Shown here: in pieces, positions 1 to 7,196 of the stretch
Layout: each line of letters starts with the position of its first letter
Numbering within the stretch: the first letter of the stretch is position 1
From: Mycolicibacterium mageritense
GTDB lineage: Bacteria > Actinomycetota > Actinomycetes > Mycobacteriales > Mycobacteriaceae
Assembly: GCF_010727475.1 (NCBI RefSeq)
Contig: NZ_AP022567.1
Coordinates: 7,750,001 to 7,814,000, forward strand
Reading direction: 5' to 3'
DNA: 64,000 nucleotides
Position numbers and translations under genes: made by a program
Notes under the pieces: generated by a model
What the model was told of the DNA's origin: nothing
Seen by the model: only the letters and a program-made list of their open reading frames with translations
Database searches by the model: none

Positions 1-81
1 CCACACCGCGCCTACTGGTATCTCAAGAAATACGGATTGCCGGCCCTGTACTGGAATCTCATGCTGAAAGGCCTGGCATGA
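1..81 (+). CDS. C-terminal end of a probable FAD-dependent oxidoreductase (partial)
   Basis: Only the last 26 codons are inside the window. The frame ends in TGA at 79-81 and overlaps the next start codon as ATGA, so the two genes are probably translated together. The visible tail (ALYWNLMLKGLA) is rich in aromatic residues and resembles, from memory, the C-terminus of sulfide:quinone-oxidoreductase-type flavoproteins. Those enzymes often sit before rhodanese and TSUP genes, as here. The name is an inference from a very short stretch; the sequence upstream of the window would settle it. Confidence 0.5.
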   Translation, partial: PHRAYWYLKKYGLPALYWNLMLKGLA

Positions 82-659
82 CCACCTCACCAACCGTCGA
101 CTGTGCCGAGCTCCACGAGCAGATGGCCGCTGAGCGTGGACCGCGCCTGGTCGATGTCAGAACCCCGGGCGAGTTCGAAACCGCCCACATCCCAGGCGCG
201 TACAACGTGCCACTCGATCTGCTGCGCGAGCACCGCGACGAGATCGCGCGCCACCTCGACGACGGCGTCGTGCTGGTCTGCCGTTCCGGTCAGCGCGCCG
301 CGACCGCCGGGGCAACCCTGCACGACGTGGGTCTGACGAACATCCGAATCCTGGCAGGTGGCATGACCGCGTGGCAGGACAAGGGGTTCGACGTACGCCG
401 CGGGGTTCCGCGCTGGGATCTCGAGCGCCAGGTCAGGCTGGTGGCGGGGACCGTCGTTGCAGCGAGCGTGTTCGGCAGCGTCGCACGTCCGCAGCTGAAA
501 TGGGTTGCGGCAGCGATCGGCGCGGGACTGACCACGGCTGCGCTCACCGACACGTGCGCCATGGGCATGCTGCTGGCGCGGCTGCCGTACAACCGTGGGC
601 CGGTGTGCGATCCGGAAGCCCTCGTGGCGCGGCTCGCCGACCGCCGCAAAGGCGCGTGA
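78..659 (+). CDS. Rhodanese-domain membrane protein (DUF2892 tail)
   Basis: 193 aa. Residues about 5-105 form one rhodanese domain; the active-site loop is CRSGQR with the sulfur-carrying cysteine at residue 68. From about residue 115 a hydrophobic DUF2892-like part follows, with the typical ending around DTCAMGMLLARLPYN, so the enzyme is probably membrane-bound like E. coli YgaP. Rhodaneses move sulfane sulfur between thiols or to acceptors such as sulfite. The start overlaps the upstream stop by 4 nt, and the TSUP gene begins 4 nt after its stop. The order oxidoreductase-rhodanese-TSUP-CstR suggests a role in handling sulfide and persulfide (inference). Confidence 0.9.
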   Translation: MTTSPTVDCAELHEQMAAERGPRLVDVRTPGEFETAHIPGAYNVPLDLLREHRDEIARHLDDGVVLVCRSGQRAATAGATLHDVGLTNIRILAGGMTAWQDKGFDVRRGVPRWDLERQVRLVAGTVVAASVFGSVARPQLKWVAAAIGAGLTTAALTDTCAMGMLLARLPYNRGPVCDPEALVARLADRRKGA

Positions 660-663
660 GGGC

Positions 664-1521
664 ATGCTCGCGCTGACGCTCGCGCTCGCCGTTGTCGTCG
701 GCGTGTCACTGGGGCTACTCGGTGGCGGCGGGTCGATCCTGACCGTGCCACTGCTGGCGTACGTCGCCGGACTGGACGCCAAGCAGGCGATCGCGACATC
801 GTTGATCGTCGTCGGCGTCACCAGTGTGGTGGGCGCCTTCTCACACGCCAGAGCGGGCCATGTCCGGTGGCGCACCGGTCTGTTGTTCGGCGCGACAGGC
901 ATGGCCGGGGCCTACGCAGGCGGAGTGGTCGGGTATTTCCTGCCGGGATCGGTGCTGCTGACCGGCTTTGCCCTGATGATGATCGCCACTGCGGTGGGCA
1001 TGCTCAAAGGCCGCGCGGCCGCCGCAGCCACGCCGAACGTTTCGGTCGTCAAGACGCTATCAGTGGGATTGGCGGTGGGCGTGGTGACCGGGACAGTCGG
1101 TGCCGGAGGCGGATTCGTCGTCGTGCCGGCCCTGGCGCTGCTGGGCGGACTGCCGATGCCGGTGGCCGTGGGCACCTCGCTGATCGTGATCGCGATGAAC
1201 TCGTTCGCGGGCCTGGCCGGGCACCTGACCACCGTGCCGATCGACTGGACTCTCGCCACGACGGTTACCGCGGCCGCCGTCACGGGCAGCCTGATCGGCG
1301 CGCGGCTCACCGCACGCGTCGATCCCGACGCGCTGCGCCGGGCCTTCGGCTGGCTAGTGCTCGCGATGGCGTCGGTCGTGCTGGCGGCCGAGGTGCATCC
1401 GGTCGCCGGACTTGCCGTGGGTGCCACAACAGCTGCGATGGCGTTGTACCGCTTCGTGTGCAGTCGCTACACGTGGTGCCCGCTGAACCGGCTGTTCGGT
1501 CCACCGGCTCCGGCGACATGA
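664..1521 (+). CDS. TSUP family (TauE/SafE) sulfite/sulfonate exporter
   Basis: 285 aa, about eight hydrophobic segments. The N-terminus (LGLLGGGGSILTVPLLAY) and the internal repeat (VTGTVGAGGGFVVVPALALLGG) are the paired glycine-rich motifs of the TSUP/DUF81 family, which moves sulfite, thiosulfate, sulfoacetate or similar anions across the inner membrane. I chose ATG 664, 5 nt past the rhodanese stop, because upstream in-frame ATG 595 would overlap the rhodanese gene by 65 nt and add a non-membrane extension. It lies directly before the CstR operator, so it probably belongs to the persulfide-response unit. Substrate unknown; sulfite export is the simplest inference. Confidence 0.85.
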   Translation: MLALTLALAVVVGVSLGLLGGGGSILTVPLLAYVAGLDAKQAIATSLIVVGVTSVVGAFSHARAGHVRWRTGLLFGATGMAGAYAGGVVGYFLPGSVLLTGFALMMIATAVGMLKGRAAAAATPNVSVVKTLSVGLAVGVVTGTVGAGGGFVVVPALALLGGLPMPVAVGTSLIVIAMNSFAGLAGHLTTVPIDWTLATTVTAAAVTGSLIGARLTARVDPDALRRAFGWLVLAMASVVLAAEVHPVAGLAVGATTAAMALYRFVCSRYTWCPLNRLFGPPAPAT

Positions 1522-1531
1522 CTCGGCGCGA

Positions 1532-1545
1532 TACCCCGCGGGGTA
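1532..1545. promoter_or_regulatory. Probable CsoR/CstR-family operator
   Basis: Perfect 14-bp palindrome TACCCCGCGGGGTA in the gap between the TSUP stop and the CstR-like start. CsoR-family repressors bind G-tract palindromes of the form TACCC...GGGTA, so this is most likely the autoregulatory operator of the downstream gene. Confidence 0.8.
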
Positions 1546-1588
1546 CCATTGGTTCTCACGACGACTACGACTTCGAAAGGGGCACACC

Positions 1589-1855
1589 ATGGTCGGTGAC
1601 CAGGAAGCCATCGCCGCTGTGCTCAACCGGCTGCGCCGGGCCCAGGGCCAGCTCGCCGGCGTGATATCGATGATCGAGCAGGGCCGCGACTGCAAGGACG
1701 TCGTGACGCAGCTCGCCGCGGTGTCTCGCGCGTTGGACCGCGCCGGATTCAAGATCGTGGCAACGGGTTTGCGCGAATGTGTGACCGAGGGCCCCGACGG
1801 TGCCGAGCGGATGGACGTGGCCGAACTGGAGAAGCTGTTCCTGGCCCTGGCCTGA
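1589..1855 (+). CDS. CsoR-family repressor, CstR-like persulfide sensor
   Basis: 88 aa all-helical DUF156/CsoR protein. Copper-sensing CsoR uses a Cys-His-Cys set in which the His lies four residues before the second Cys. Here the cysteines are C35 and C64, but the His position is Gly60, so the copper site is incomplete. A Cys pair without the His is the pattern of CstR, which reacts with persulfides to form di- or trisulfides and releases DNA. The sulfur neighbours (rhodanese, TSUP) and the palindrome 40 nt upstream fit. Start ATG 1589 follows a GAAAGGGG Shine-Dalgarno-like stretch. Assignment to CstR rather than CsoR is inference from residues and context. Confidence 0.85.
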   Translation: MVGDQEAIAAVLNRLRRAQGQLAGVISMIEQGRDCKDVVTQLAAVSRALDRAGFKIVATGLRECVTEGPDGAERMDVAELEKLFLALA

Positions 1856-1864
1856 ACGCCCGGT

Positions 1865-2905
1865 CTAGCTGGTCAGCACCTCGTCGGCGGCCACCACCTG
1901 AACATCTCCGGCGATCTGCGGCACCCGGGTCGCGCGCACATACACGGTGTCACCTTCCTTGAGCCCTAACGCCTCGGCGTCGCCGCGAGTGATCTGTGCG
2001 GTGAACGGTGCACCGTTGGTGGCACTGGTCAGTTCGACGCGAACCTCGAAGCCCAGCATCACGATCCGGTCGATCGTGGCCCGCAGCACACCGGTCGCCT
2101 CGGCCGTGCCGTCGCCCGCCGCGATCGCCATCTCGGGGCTGCGGCCCACCCGAATATCGTGCGGGCGCACCAGGATTCCGTTGAGTTCGGAAACCGCGCC
2201 GAGGAACGACATCACGAACGCGTTGGCCGGTTCGTCGTACACCTCGGTGGGAGAACCGACCTGCTCGATGCGGCCCTTGTTGAGCACAGCGATCCGGTCG
2301 GCGACGTCGAGCGCCTCGGCCTGATCGTGTGTCACCAGCACCGTGGTGACGTGCACCTCGTCGTGCAGCCGGCGCAGCCAGGTCCGCAGGTCGTCGCGCA
2401 CCTTGGCGTCCAGCGCCCCGAACGGCTCGTCGAGCAGTAATACCTGCGGGTCGACAGCCAGCGCCCGCGCCAACGCCATACGTTGCCGTTGTCCACCGGA
2501 AAGCTGGTTGGGATAACGGGTTTGGAAGCCGGCCAGCCCCACCACCTCGAGCAGGTTGTCGACCTTCTCCTTGATCTCGGCCTTCGGACGCTTGCGGATC
2601 TTGAGGCCGAACGCGACGTTGTCGCGCACCGTCAGATGCTTGAACGCCGCATAGTGCTGGAACACGAACCCGATTCCGCGCCGCTGTGGCGGCACCCCGG
2701 TGACATCGCGCCCGTTGATGGTGATGGTCCCGGTGTCGGGCTGGTCCAGTCCGGCGATGGCGCGCAACAGCGTAGACTTGCCCGACCCGCTCGGCCCGAG
2801 CAGCGCCGTCAACGAACCCGACGGCACCTCGAAGTCGATGTTGTCCAGCGCGGCGAACTCGCCGTAGTGCTTGTTTGCGCCTCTGACCACGATCGCTTCG
2901 GTCAT
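1865..2905 (-). CDS. cysA: Sulfate/thiosulfate ABC transporter ATP-binding protein
   Basis: 346 aa. Walker A GPSGSGKST at residues 37-45, ABC signature LSGGQRQR, Walker B LLLDEPFGALD and H-loop THDQAEALD are all intact. The C-terminal part, from about residue 240, is the regulatory/TOBE-like region of sulfate-type importers. It powers uptake of sulfate or thiosulfate through CysT-CysW with SubI as binding protein. Last gene of the minus-strand unit subI-cysT-cysW-cysA; 13 nt separate it from cysW. The protein has no cysteine. It ends 9 nt from the convergent cstR-like gene. Confidence 0.95.
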   Translation of the reverse strand: MTEAIVVRGANKHYGEFAALDNIDFEVPSGSLTALLGPSGSGKSTLLRAIAGLDQPDTGTITINGRDVTGVPPQRRGIGFVFQHYAAFKHLTVRDNVAFGLKIRKRPKAEIKEKVDNLLEVVGLAGFQTRYPNQLSGGQRQRMALARALAVDPQVLLLDEPFGALDAKVRDDLRTWLRRLHDEVHVTTVLVTHDQAEALDVADRIAVLNKGRIEQVGSPTEVYDEPANAFVMSFLGAVSELNGILVRPHDIRVGRSPEMAIAAGDGTAEATGVLRATIDRIVMLGFEVRVELTSATNGAPFTAQITRGDAEALGLKEGDTVYVRATRVPQIAGDVQVVAADEVLTS

Positions 2906-2918
2906 AGCAGTCTCCTTA

Positions 2919-3740
2919 TTACTGGTCGGCCTTGGTGCGGCGCCGGTCGAGGATCACCTGGACCACCAGGACGATCACCGCAACGGCCATCAGCAGCGTC
3001 GAGATGGCGTATGCGCCGTATACCGAGTCGGCGGTGCCGCGGTTGTACCGGTCGGCCACCAACAGGGTCAAAGTCTGTGAGGTGCCCGGCAGGTTCGACG
3101 ACACCATGATCACGGCGCCGAACTCACCGAGCGTGCGGGCGATGGTCAGCACGATGCCGTAGGTCAGGCCCCAGCGGATCGACGGCAAGGTGACCCGCCA
3201 GAAGGTCTGCCACCATGACGAACCCAGCGTCGCGGCGGCCTCCTCCTGATCGGTGCCGATCTCGTGCAGCACCGGTTCCACCTCGCGGATGACGAAGGGA
3301 ACGGTCACGAAGATGCTGGCCAGCACGATGCCGGGCAGACCGAAGATGATCTTGAAGCCCAGGTTGTTCTCGACGAATCCGAACAACCCGGCCGATCCCC
3401 ACAACAGGATCAGCGCGACACCCACCACCACCGGGGACACCGCGAAGGGCAGGTCGATCACGGCCTGCAACATGCTCTTACCACGGAACTTGTTGCGTGC
3501 CAGTACCAATGCCGTCGGAATACCGAACAACACGTTGAGCGGCACGACGATCGCCACCACCAGCAGCGACAGTTGCAACGCCGATATCGCGGCGGGCGTG
3601 CCGATCGAGGCGAAGAACGCAGGCAGGCCTGGGGCGAACGTGCGCCACAGGATCAACCCGACCGGCACGATCACCAACACGGCGACATAGATAAGCGCCA
3701 GATACCGCGCCAGGTTGCGGATCCACGGTGACAGGATCAT
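2919..3740 (-). CDS. cysW: Sulfate ABC transporter permease CysW
   Basis: 273 aa, about six membrane segments. The cytoplasmic EAAATLGSSWWQTFWRVTLP loop is the EAA motif that docks with the ATPase. The start overlaps the end of cysT by ATGA (3737-3740), so translation is coupled. CysW forms the membrane channel with CysT. Length is normal for the family and nothing looks broken. Confidence 0.95.
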   Translation of the reverse strand: MILSPWIRNLARYLALIYVAVLVIVPVGLILWRTFAPGLPAFFASIGTPAAISALQLSLLVVAIVVPLNVLFGIPTALVLARNKFRGKSMLQAVIDLPFAVSPVVVGVALILLWGSAGLFGFVENNLGFKIIFGLPGIVLASIFVTVPFVIREVEPVLHEIGTDQEEAAATLGSSWWQTFWRVTLPSIRWGLTYGIVLTIARTLGEFGAVIMVSSNLPGTSQTLTLLVADRYNRGTADSVYGAYAISTLLMAVAVIVLVVQVILDRRRTKADQ

Positions 3741-4603
3741 GCCGCGAGCTCCTCACGCTTGGCCGCCCGCGATCCGACCGCCCGCAGCACGAACAGCACC
3801 AGGAACGAAATGACCAGCAGCACGATCGAAATGGCCGCCGCACCGGTGCGGTCGTCGTTCTCGATCAGGGTTCGGATCCACTGCGACGACACCTCGGTCT
3901 CACCGGGCACCGCACCGCCGATCAGCACGACCGATCCGAACTCGCCGATGGCCCGCGAAAACGCCAGCCCCGCACCGGACAACAGCGACGGCAACAGCGC
4001 GGGCAGGATCACCGTGGTGAAGATGACCCGGTTGTTGGCCCCGAGCGACGCGGCAGCTTCCTCCACCTCACGGTCGAGTTCGAGCAGCACCGGCTGAACC
4101 GAGCGCACCACGAACGGCAGCGTGACGAACAGCAGCGCCACTCCCACACCCCATTTGGTGTGCTGCAGGTGCAGGCCGACCGGGCTCGCCGGGCCGTACA
4201 GTGCCAGCATCACCAGGCTCGCCACGATGGTCGGCAACGCGAACGGCAGATCGATCACCGAGTCGACGATGCGCTTTCCCGGGAAGTCGTCGCGGGTCAG
4301 CACCCAGGCCACCAGCAGGCCGAACACCAGGTTCACCACGGTGACCCCGGCCGAGATGGTCAGGGTCACCCGGAACGATTCGACCGCGGCGTTCGAGGTG
4401 ACCGCCAACCAGAAGGCGTGCCAACCACCGCCTGCGGCCTGCCACAGGATCGCCGCCAACGGCAGCAGCACGATCACACTCAGCCAGATCGAGGCGGCCC
4501 CGACCCGCAGCGAGGTCGTGCCGTAGCGTCCGCGCACCGCTGCGGGGGCGGAGTCCCCCGCAGCGGCCACGGAGTCAGGATCGGTGTCCGCGGGAGCGGT
4601 CAT
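3737..4603 (-). CDS. cysT: Sulfate ABC transporter permease CysT
   Basis: 288 aa, six membrane segments and the EAA loop EEAAASLGANNRVIFTTVILP. I set the start at ATG 4603, where it overlaps the subI stop by ATGA; a longer reading to 4678 would run back into subI. The N-terminal 30 residues are polar and Ala/Asp-rich, common in actinobacterial CysT. One internal Met and no Cys are visible. Partner of CysW in the sulfate channel. Confidence 0.94.
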   Translation of the reverse strand: MTAPADTDPDSVAAAGDSAPAAVRGRYGTTSLRVGAASIWLSVIVLLPLAAILWQAAGGGWHAFWLAVTSNAAVESFRVTLTISAGVTVVNLVFGLLVAWVLTRDDFPGKRIVDSVIDLPFALPTIVASLVMLALYGPASPVGLHLQHTKWGVGVALLFVTLPFVVRSVQPVLLELDREVEEAAASLGANNRVIFTTVILPALLPSLLSGAGLAFSRAIGEFGSVVLIGGAVPGETEVSSQWIRTLIENDDRTGAAAISIVLLVISFLVLFVLRAVGSRAAKREELAA

Positions 4604-5631
4604 CCCGTCGCCTGCTTGTAGATCTTGGTGATCGAACCATTCTCCTTGTCGAACAGCGCCGGGTCGACCTGACTCCAACCGCCCAGGTCAGCGATCGTCC
4701 ACAGCTTCTCCGGCGTCGGGAAATCCGCCTTGAAATCGGCGGCGACCGCAGGATCGACCGGCCGGAACCCGGCCTCGGCCCACACCTTCTGCCCTTCGGG
4801 CGTGTAGAGGAAATTCTTCAGGGCGTTGGCCGCGTCGGCATGGGCGCTGGTGCTGACCACCGCCACGGGGTTCTCGATCTTGAACGTCTGCGGCGGGTTG
4901 ATGTGCTCGACGGGCTTGCCCTGCCGTTCGACGTTGATGGCCTCGTTCTCGTAGCTGATCAGCACGTCGCCGGTGCCCTGCAGGAACACGTCGGTGGCCT
5001 CCCGGCCCGAACCCGGACGGGTCTTGACATGTTCGGTGACCAGCTTGTTGACGAAGTCAAGGCCCGCCTGCGAATCCTTGCCGCCGTTGCTCTTGGCGGC
5101 GTATGGCGCCAGCAGGTTCCACTTCGCCGAGCCCGAGCTCAACGGGCTCGGCGTGACCACCTCGAGGCCGGGCTGCAGCAGATCGTCCCAGTCCTTGATG
5201 CCCTTGGGGTTGCCCTTGCGGACCACGAGGGAGACCACGGAACCGAACGGGATGCCCTTGGTGTTGCCTGCGTTCCAGTCCTCGGCGACCTTGCCCGCCT
5301 TCACGAGGCGCGTCACGTCCGGCTCGACCGAGAAGTTGACGATGTCGGCCGGTTTGCCGTCGACCACGGCCCTGGACTGGTCGCCCGAGGCTCCGTAGGA
5401 CGTCGTGACCGCGACGCCCTTGCCCTCCTGGGTCGCGGTGAAGGCCGGGATGATCTTGCTCCAGCCGGGCTCGGGCACCGCGTACGCAACGAGGGTCAAT
5501 GTCGTCTCGGCACCCCCGGTGGCTCCGTCGCCACCCGCGACGTCGCTCGCGCCGCCACCACACCCGACGACCAGCACCCCGGCGGTGGCCAACACTCCGG
5601 CGGTGCGCCAGAACTTGCTGATCTTGTACAT
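4600..5631 (-). CDS. subI: Sulfate-binding lipoprotein SubI
   Basis: 343 aa. The start is ATG 5631, giving a signal peptide that ends in the lipobox VVGC (Cys about residue 23) after a KFWR positive patch; the mature protein is tethered to the membrane and binds sulfate or thiosulfate for CysTWA. Apart from the initiator Met and the lipobox Cys no sulfur amino acid is visible, consistent with use during sulfur starvation. First structural gene of the sulfate operon. A leaderless ORF with cysteine codons precedes it by about 120 nt, so translation-dependent attenuation by cysteine is likely. Confidence 0.95.
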   Translation of the reverse strand: MYKISKFWRTAGVLATAGVLVVGCGGGASDVAGGDGATGGAETTLTLVAYAVPEPGWSKIIPAFTATQEGKGVAVTTSYGASGDQSRAVVDGKPADIVNFSVEPDVTRLVKAGKVAEDWNAGNTKGIPFGSVVSLVVRKGNPKGIKDWDDLLQPGLEVVTPSPLSSGSAKWNLLAPYAAKSNGGKDSQAGLDFVNKLVTEHVKTRPGSGREATDVFLQGTGDVLISYENEAINVERQGKPVEHINPPQTFKIENPVAVVSTSAHADAANALKNFLYTPEGQKVWAEAGFRPVDPAVAADFKADFPTPEKLWTIADLGGWSQVDPALFDKENGSITKIYKQATG

Positions 5632-5748
5632 GTAGAGCCTTTCGTTGCAGAGAACCGACGATGAGGTTCCGTCACAGCGGAAAGGCGATGGATCAGTATC
5701 CGGGCACAAAACAGCCGCTACCGACACCAAACCGCGGACGGGTTGGGA

Positions 5749-5841
5749 TCAGCGACAACAGTGCACATCAGCAACAGCGCAAGAACCCACGGCAATGAGA
5801 GCCAGGACATGGCTCTCGTTGCTGCCGGACGCTGCATGCAT
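5749..5841 (-). CDS. Leaderless polycysteine leader peptide upstream of subI
   Basis: 30-codon ORF, ATG 5841 to TGA 5749-5751. The peptide ends SCAVADVHCCR, so three of the last ten codons are Cys and the last two Cys are adjacent. A TATTCT -10 element ends 7 nt before the ATG, so the mRNA should begin at the A of the start codon. Published work in M. smegmatis describes polycysteine leaderless short ORFs that act as cysteine-responsive attenuators of sulfur operons. Position, architecture and Cys codons all fit that class: when cysteinyl-tRNA is scarce the ribosome would stall and subI expression would rise. Confidence 0.82.
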   Translation of the reverse strand: MHAASGSNESHVLALIAVGSCAVADVHCCR

Positions 5842-5848
5842 GGCGCGA

Positions 5849-5854
5849 AGAATA
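5849..5854 (-). promoter_or_regulatory. -10 element of the leader-subI-cysTWA transcript
   Basis: TATTCT on the minus strand, with 7 nt to the ATG of the leader ORF. No convincing -35 is present, which is common in mycobacteria. Confidence 0.65.
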
Positions 5855-5871
5855 ACAGAGTTCAGCGACAA

Positions 5872-5904
5872 CGCCCGCTCAGCGGGAATCAGCGGGTCAG
5901 CAGC
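5872..5904. repeat. 33-bp direct repeat, copy 1
   Basis: Begins CGCCCGCTCAGCGGGAATCA and is identical over 33 bp to 6782-6814. It contains a short CCCGC-TCA-GCGGG hairpin. On the minus strand it reads as the last codons and stop of the small membrane protein at 6799, so it looks like a duplicated end of that gene placed just upstream of the subI leader promoter. Confidence 0.9.
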
Positions 5905-5957
5905 GGTCGCGAAAATGCAGTCGCGCGACCGATGGCCGCGACAGTTCACTGGACGCC

Positions 5958-6776
5958 ATGACGCCGTTCGACCTCCGGCCGCTGTTTCCGTTGGAACGGG
6001 AATTGCTGCTCGACCTGCTGGCTTCGCTCGACACCGCCGAGTGGACCAAACCGACCGTCTGCCCCGGCTGGGCCGTGCGCGATATCACGGCTCACATTCT
6101 CAACGACTACGTGCGACGCCTCTCGGGGCTCCGCGACGGTCATCCGGGCGCGGTGTTCGCCAACGATGAAACCTTGCCGCGCTATCTGGCGCGGACCAAC
6201 GACGAGTTCGTCCGTGCGATGCGACAGTGCAGCCCCAATACGATGATCGACTTGCTCACTCATCTCGGTCCCCAGCTGGATGACGCCTGGGCGGCCGTGG
6301 ACCCGGCCGGTCCGGCACACCTCGACGTCTCATGGGCGGGCGCGGGGCCCAGCCCGGCGTGGCTCGACATCGCCCGCGAGTACACCGAGCACTGGGTGCA
6401 TCAACAGCAAATCCGTGATGCCGTGTCGCGGCCCGGCGCCGACGATGTGACGCTCCTGCACCCGGTGATCGTCACGTTCATGCACGCGGTACCGCATGCT
6501 TTGCGTAATCAAAGCCGCCCGCCCGGTACGGCGGTCAGGTTCGAGGTCACCGGCCCGGCGGGAGGCACCTGGGATGTGGTGTCTGACGGTGCGGGGTGGG
6601 ATCTGACGGCACCGTCTGCCACCGCCCCGGTTGCGACCGTGCGGCTCGACCAGAACACGCTATGGCGGCTGGCCAGCCGCGGCATCACCGTTGAGCAGGG
6701 AAGTCGGCGAGCCGAACTGGACGGAGACCGGGGGCTCGCGGAATGCGCGGCATCGTTGCTTGCGGTGGTGGGCTGA
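5958..6776 (+). CDS. Maleylpyruvate isomerase-family mycothiol-dependent enzyme
   Basis: 272 aa. The N-terminal DinB/MDMPI four-helix domain carries candidate metal ligands: H46 (ITAHI) and an EHWVH cluster with E144 and H148, the same spacing as the Zn ligands of the corynebacterial enzyme. Residues about 175-265 match the MDMPI C-terminal domain. Members use mycothiol or simply share the fold; the substrate cannot be told. The gene is alone on the plus strand between subI and the Rv2401A-like gene and is bracketed by a 33-bp direct repeat, so it is probably an insertion relative to the ancestral order. Confidence 0.8.
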   Translation: MTPFDLRPLFPLERELLLDLLASLDTAEWTKPTVCPGWAVRDITAHILNDYVRRLSGLRDGHPGAVFANDETLPRYLARTNDEFVRAMRQCSPNTMIDLLTHLGPQLDDAWAAVDPAGPAHLDVSWAGAGPSPAWLDIAREYTEHWVHQQQIRDAVSRPGADDVTLLHPVIVTFMHAVPHALRNQSRPPGTAVRFEVTGPAGGTWDVVSDGAGWDLTAPSATAPVATVRLDQNTLWRLASRGITVEQGSRRAELDGDRGLAECAASLLAVVG

Positions 6777-6781
6777 CAAGC

Positions 6782-6814
6782 CGCCCGCTCAGCGGGAATC
6801 AGCGGGTCAGCAGC
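6782..6814. repeat. 33-bp direct repeat, copy 2
   Basis: Identical to 5872-5904, exactly 910 bp downstream, starting 6 bp after the stop of the MDMPI-like gene. It overlaps the last codons and stop of the 25-residue membrane protein on the minus strand. Confidence 0.9.
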
Positions 6815-6876
6815 CACATCACGATGACCAGCACGACCAGGAGAATCAGGATCAAGGTCACCCGGGACCGGGGCAT
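6799..6876 (-). CDS. Very small single-span membrane protein (25 aa)
   Basis: ORF of 25 codons, MPRSRVT followed by one unbroken run of Leu/Ile/Val/Met and ending MWLLTR. The positive N-terminus and single hydrophobic span predict an inner-membrane micropeptide. It starts 5 nt after the stop of the 71-aa membrane protein, which suggests translational coupling. M. tuberculosis also has a small membrane protein gene in this place (Rv2401/Rv2401A); orthology is inferred from position only. Function unknown. Confidence 0.6.
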   Translation of the reverse strand: MPRSRVTLILILLVVLVIVMWLLTR

Positions 6877-6881
6877 ACCCG

Positions 6882-7097
6882 TCACAGGTCTTCCCCGTCG
6901 TCGACCCGCTCGTCAGCACCGACCCGGCGCAACCGGTGAAGGCCGTCGATTCCCCAGCCGAGCACACCGTCGAGCAGCACCGCGATACCGTACGCCAGGA
7001 TCAGCACAACGGGCATCACCACCGCGGTCTGGGCGACGAACCCCAGGCCGGTCAGCCACAGCTCGACGCCGTCCCACCAATTGAGGATTGCGGCCAT
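6882..7097 (-). CDS. Small conserved membrane protein (71 aa)
   Basis: 71 aa. A short N-terminal part (MAAILNWWDGVELW) leads into a long hydrophobic segment (residues about 14-45) and an acidic/basic C-terminal tail. The ATG at 7097 sits 7 nt after a TACGCT -10 element, so the message is probably leaderless. It is followed by the 25-aa membrane peptide. Position matches the small membrane protein between subI and the trehalase gene in M. tuberculosis. I cannot assign a function. Confidence 0.75.
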   Translation of the reverse strand: MAAILNWWDGVELWLTGLGFVAQTAVVMPVVLILAYGIAVLLDGVLGWGIDGLHRLRRVGADERVDDGEDL

Positions 7098-7104
7098 GCC
7101 CGCC

Positions 7105-7110
7105 AGCGTA
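7105..7110 (-). promoter_or_regulatory. -10 element for the small membrane protein pair
   Basis: TACGCT on the minus strand with a 7-nt spacer to ATG 7097, predicting a leaderless transcript. Confidence 0.55.
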
Positions 7111-7196
7111 TGCGATGCGCCAAATCATCCCGTTCCACCAGTAACGTTCGACACGCGCGCCACAGGTAGACGGACCACACATCAGCAGTCGATGAT

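Larger units (their letters stand above)
5632..5957. other. Regulatory intergenic region subI / MDMPI-like gene
   Basis: 326 nt between the divergent subI and 5958 genes. On the minus strand it holds a -10 element, the leaderless polycysteine ORF and a roughly 115-nt leader before subI. It also holds the first copy of the 33-bp repeat. I see no clear promoter for the plus-strand gene. Confidence 0.7.
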
